Below, piece by piece: positions 59,987 through 64,000 of a DNA stretch of 64,000 bases. Source of the stretch: Rotaria socialis (Eukaryota > Rotifera > Eurotatoria > Philodinida > Philodinidae). The notes under the pieces were generated by a model that was not told the DNA's origin, searched no databases, and worked only from the letters and a program-made list of their open reading frames with translations. Positions within the stretch are counted from its first letter, which is position 1; every line of letters begins with the position of its first letter. The stretch is taken from positions 350,221-414,220 of the forward strand of contig CAJNYU010002679.1 of assembly GCA_905331475.1 (NCBI GenBank), in the 5' to 3' direction. The position numbers and the translations under genes are program-made.

Positions 59987-62224
59987 ATGAAGTGTGAATT
60001 ATGCAATAATGATACTTGGCCAACAGATTCCAGTTCTACAATGTGCACCACTTGTAAACAACTGCACCGTTGCGATTTATTTTCCAAAATATTGACTACT
60101 TTACTAGACATGTATTCTGCTAACCGAGGATTCGACGTTGTGAAAGACAAATGTATACAGTTCAATAGAATCATTAAAAACTACCCATTATTTATATCAA
60201 CTTTTCCCGCGTTCGATCCCGATGAACATGATACAGATCGTGTGGCTCTTCATTATCTTCGAAACTACGTTATATCTGAAGACAATAATACTCTTCAAAA
60301 GCATCATCCGATTAAGATCGATACAGCAAATAATAGTTGTATTTACAAAACAATCGCTATTCTATGTCGATCAGAAGTTGAAGATGGTGCGAAAGAATTA
60401 AGAGTGCGAAATGTAATCGATATGGTGCTCAATGCAGAAGTGTATCATTCAACTGATCCCGAATTACATTCTTGTTTACAATGGGGCGAAACATGGAAAT
60501 ATTTTGTATTGGAACAACTTCGTGATAAACCATTGGTTAGCATTGTTTCTCTTTTTTTGAATCCTTCAATTGTTTAATTAATATTTCTCATCGTTCTTTA
60601 GATGAATGGACCGAATGCGGCTTTAACGTTATGTTTACAGAGTCTATCCAATATAATTAATATGAGAATTAGATCGGTCTACCCGAAAGTCCCTGGTGGC
60701 AGTGATGATCTTCGAAAAAGACTGAATAGGATATTTTCTCCATCCGATATTCAATCAAATGAAACGACAGTATCATCTATCACTATATTATGGTCGAATA
60801 TGAAACACATATCATCACATTCGACAAGTTTAATGTGGATGCCAGATTGTGTTGTACCACTCCTACCAAAGCCAGACGTATGTACACAAGTCATTTTGTT
60901 GAAACAAAATTCTACGCATAGTTTTATCTAGTGTTATATAAACGATAAAATTGTTTCTCCACAAGCAAATTCACCTACTCTACAAAACCCTACAGGTTTG
61001 ATTAGCTTTAATTATGTAATAAACCTATTCTGTTTTTGTTTCCGGCAACTTGTATTTCTTAATTTAGAACGTAGTTTTTATATTCTTTCGTGTTTCTGCC
61101 CTATAACTCAAGGTGTACTGAATGAACTTGTGTCGGACTCTGATCAACAGAAGCATTCAGAAGCCGAAATGAAACAAGAAGATACAAAATTACCTGAATT
61201 TCTTTGTCCTAAATGTTCAAAACCATGTAATGATTACCGATTTGATTGGAGAGCAGTTACCTTATTTCGTCAGAACTTTACTGGCGCACGTTTAACTTAT
61301 ATTCTCATAGATGTAACATCGTCTATGACAGTGAATCTTCTCAATAGCCTATTAAACTGGAATAATTCTTTATTACCACGAATAACTCGAACAAAAGAAG
61401 CAGTGAAACAATTATTAAAAGAAATAGCAGCAGCAGCAAGTCCATTAGATCAAGCTATTTTAACAACGTTTGATGATAAACTTAAAAATCCAGCTTTAAT
61501 TCCTCTATGTAAAGCTTCGGAGATTGCTATAGAATCAAATTTGAAGTGTATTGATGCCATTGAATTAAGCCCTCGATCAACACAAACCTATTTTTATTCA
61601 GTCCTAAAAGGAATCTATGAAATGTTGGAACGACAACCATTTTTATATATCGATCTTTATTTATTTTCTGATGGAATTGATACAAGTCCGAAAAAGAATG
61701 ATAAAGCCTATCAAGCAATTATTCGTGGTTTAAACGAAAAAATTGGTGCTAAATGTCATTTTATGAATTGTGGTTCAGCATTGGACGGATTTTCAGTAGC
61801 AGCTTGGTTAGGCGATGCCGAGGCCGATTTTTCGATGTCAGTTTGTATCGAACAAATTAAAACACAGGTCAAAGCTGCTTATAAAAAAGATCATGCAAGA
61901 ACTATAGATTTAACAACGACAACAACTCGTTTTCGAGGTAGAACGCTTGATGTTCCATCACCAACGTTAACTAATTTTATGACAGATGCCGAAGCTGCTT
62001 CTCTTCGTGTACCAATTCGAAAAAAGAAAAATGAAGATGAAAATCTGTCAATGACTACAGTTTTTCGTCGTTCGGATCCAAATCTAAAAGGCATTACTGA
62101 TTATTTATCAGTACTTCCGTCGGCAAATCGTTTTCGCTCTTCTAGCGCCACGAATATCTCATCGCAAGTTACGAGTGAATACAGGATTGCTACACGTAAC
62201 TTACAAGCTCGAAAATTGCATTAG
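59987..62224 (+). CDS. OTU-like (degenerate) plus von Willebrand A-like domain protein
   Basis: Model 59987-60535, 60602-60881, 61113-62224, about 646 aa. The second junction is uncertain: the best donor (GTATGT at 60878) is out of phase with the best acceptor, so I used GTACAC at 60882. N-terminus CELCNND...CTTCKQLHRC looks like a zinc knuckle. Residues about 110-275 resemble an OTU-type cysteine-protease fold (ELRVRNVIDMVLNAEVY, then a WMPDCVVPLL end). The usual DGNCLF becomes NNSCIY, keeping Cys, and the usual NHFVPL becomes DCVVPL, losing His. A CPKCSKPC pair leads into a vWA-like domain at about 332-520: YILIDVTSSM (DxTxS variant of the metal-site motif) and LYLFSDGID. The tail is basic and Ser/Thr-rich. 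The domain assignment is by eye. It could be two genes if the intron is wrong. Confidence 0.6.
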
Positions 62225-63134
62225 GATCAAACAGTTCAACATATATGAATGTTAACGTGTTCGTTTTCAAAATAAATATAATAAATTTGAATACTGTAGT
62301 TATCAAGAGTTTACTTGAAATCCCTGTTGGCTTCCTGCACTGAAATGTCTTTGATGCATTCATTTTTGGCATGTCTCAAGTCTAAATAACAATTCGTTTG
62401 TTTTAGCATCTTAAAACAGCGTTGATTTATTTGTAAAATATTAATTTTTGGATCATTTCTAGCTAATTTATTTTTATTAATTACTTCAAAATGATTGCAA
62501 TCAAAAGTGAACTCGAACATTTGAGTATGATGATCTATCTCACCTAGTGTAAGAAACCATATTCTTATGAATAATATGAATGAATTTCATTTGCACACTG
62601 AAGCAATTTCTACAAACTTTGACGCATTTAAAATATTGCCGATGTTTGTGACGTAACTATTTCAATGATATTTCATCCGTATATTATTTCGCTAGAAATG
62701 TCTGCGTGAGCGTGAGTGATAGAGACATAGAAAGAAAAAAATAGACTGTTAAAACACACGCAGACCCACAACGAGCGAGTAGCATCAACAAGGAAATAAC
62801 AGTTTTCACTTTGCACAATAGCGATAACTAAAAAAAAAGGATAACCATCCAGATTTGAAAGAATAGAATAAATACACACATGAAAAAAGAATAGAATGTC
62901 TCGTTTTCGTTTTTGTTTTCTTCTTAGAGCAACACACACAAGTAATAGTAATAAGAATAAGAATGATTAATCATCATTCAAATATGAGTAAAAAACCCCA
63001 TTGGAAAAACGATATACGACAAATATAAATAACAGTTATATTGAACAAAAAAATTAAACGGAGAAAGAAGAAGGTAGACCGATGAGTTTAGTATGAGCTT
63101 ATAAAAAGGAAACACAACGCTTCTAGTCACAATG
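62225..63134. other. 3' flanks of converging genes
   Basis: AT-rich with no credible coding frame. An AATAAA-like signal at about 62270 could serve the OTU-like/vWA gene. Confidence 0.55.
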
Positions 63135-63954
63135 TCATACTTCCTGCGTTGGTGGTGATGTGATAGATGTTTTAGTCTTTTTCTTAGTACTTTTCTTTGG
63201 TTTTTTGGGTTTTACTGCTGTTTGGTCCTCGTCTCCTAAATACGAAAAATTTAAAATAACATTCGAATATAGATTATGTCAGAAAATAGTTTTACCATTA
63301 GGCACAGGCGATACAGCTGATCCATTTAGTTGTGCATCGTAACTAGTCGAATTAGGTGTTATATTAGCTGAGTCAACAATTTCAAAACTATTTGCATCAC
63401 TACCACCTGCACTACCATTCGTGATTAAATGTGAAATAGGTGATAGCATTCCGTGTGGTCCGCCAACTGACATTGGAAATCGTGGACCCATCATGAATGG
63501 ATTAGGTGGACCCATAAATGGGGGTGGAAAAAATGGAACACGTGGTGGGCCGAACATAGGCGGTCCTAAATAATAACAAACAATGATTGTAGATGAAAAT
63601 AAGCAAAAAATATTGATTCTCACGAATTCTAAGCATTTCAGCTGGACTAGCAGCCCCCGACTCATTACGTTCATGATCAATCGGTCTAAAGCTTTAAAAA
63701 AAAAGAAAAGAAAAGGAAATTTAAAAATTATATATTATTCTTATACTTGTCCCCTTGTTGATAAGGATGTGGTAGAGGTGGAGAACTACTATTTATTTCT
63801 TGTTCATTGGATAATCGACCTGAATTCAATAGAAAATAGGATTATTTCAATTTCACCAGTGAATAACATACTAGTATTATTCATATGTTGTGGTATAGGC
63901 CTATGCATTGTCTTCTCGAGAGATGACCGTTCACTGTGTGCATATTTAGTTATT
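63135..63954 (-). CDS. C-terminal part of a proline-rich protein (5' beyond window), possibly TANGO1/cTAGE5-like
   Basis: Minus-strand exons 63872-63954, 63747-63819, 63624-63691, 63296-63565 and 63135-63235 join in frame; the gene continues beyond the right edge. Visible text: MHRPIPQHMN, RLSNEQEINSSSPPLPHPYQ, then GPPMFGPPRVPFFPPPFMGP and a Met/Pro/Gly-rich run, ending with a lysine-rich tail (VKPKKPKKSTKKKTKTS) and TQEV. A Pro-rich C-terminus after a GRLS-like motif recalls the Sec23-binding tails of TANGO1/cTAGE5 collagen-export receptors, but no coiled coil is visible in this window and the assignment is a guess. The acceptor of the 63624-63691 exon could be a few bases away (63685). Confidence 0.5.
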
Positions 63955-64000
63955 CTATTTAAAAGAAATCGATGATTTAAAACTAAATAATCATACAATG

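Noticed and set aside
1..64000. CRISPR arrays, tRNA and rRNA genes, telomere repeats
   Set aside because: I looked for spaced direct repeats, cloverleaf-like T-loop motifs and ribosomal signatures and saw none I could support by eye; a tRNAscan or Infernal run would be decisive.

Overview
The window looks like AT-rich genomic DNA from a small invertebrate with a compact genome. Coding genes are cut by many introns of about 45-70 bp with GT-AG borders, and clear animal genes are present (WEE1-type kinase, UPF2, a LOXHD1-type PLAT-repeat protein, a Distal-less homeobox gene, an astacin family, SLC33A1). Several start codons sit just after a splice-acceptor-like tract, which would fit spliced-leader trans-splicing. 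Two intronless genes have a bacterial- or plant/fungal-like look. Together this suggests a rotifer, probably bdelloid. That placement is an inference from gene style, not a database match. I saw no rRNA, tRNA or CRISPR array.

Layout, left to right. 1-1282 (+): C-terminal part of a WEE1-like mitotic inhibitor kinase, cut by the window edge. 1283-6118: a gene-poor 4.8 kb. 6125-12723 (+): a 21-exon UPF2, the nonsense-mediated decay scaffold. 14286-15565 (-): a type II membrane protein with a DxD-like motif, divergent from an intronless SAM methyltransferase (15955-16743, +). 18419-19669 (-): a protein with an HDNR motif. 21545-33786 (+): a 39-exon LOXHD1-like protein with 17 PLAT domains (about 2497 aa by my splice model). 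34234-37316 (+): an unrecognised, apparently secreted protein of about 593 aa. 39119-41961 (+): a Distal-less homeobox gene with an 18-nt microexon.

42131-52462 (-): four tandem astacin metalloprotease genes, each predicted at 264 aa with identical exon lengths, spaced about 3.1 kb apart, each with a TATAAATA box 42-50 bp upstream of its ATG. A decayed piece of the Distal-less last exon lies beside the fourth copy, showing that the duplicated segment once included the end of the neighbouring homeobox gene. 53327-54466 (-): an intronless wax-synthase-like MBOAT acyltransferase. 55574-57124 (-): an SLC33A1-type acetyl-CoA transporter. 59987-62224 (+): an unusual protein joining a degenerate OTU-like domain to a von Willebrand A-like domain. 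63135-63954 (-): the proline-rich C-terminus of a gene running off the right edge.

Two related copies of a roughly 330-bp non-autonomous repeat lie in opposite orientation, one inside the longest LOXHD1-like intron (24764-25089) and one at 37343-37684. The genes do not form a pathway. The most telling structures are the astacin/Distal-less duplication history, with sequence exchange between copies, the Distal-less microexon, the OTU-like/vWA fusion, and the repeat pair. Exon models were built by hand; all join in frame, and total lengths are divisible by three.
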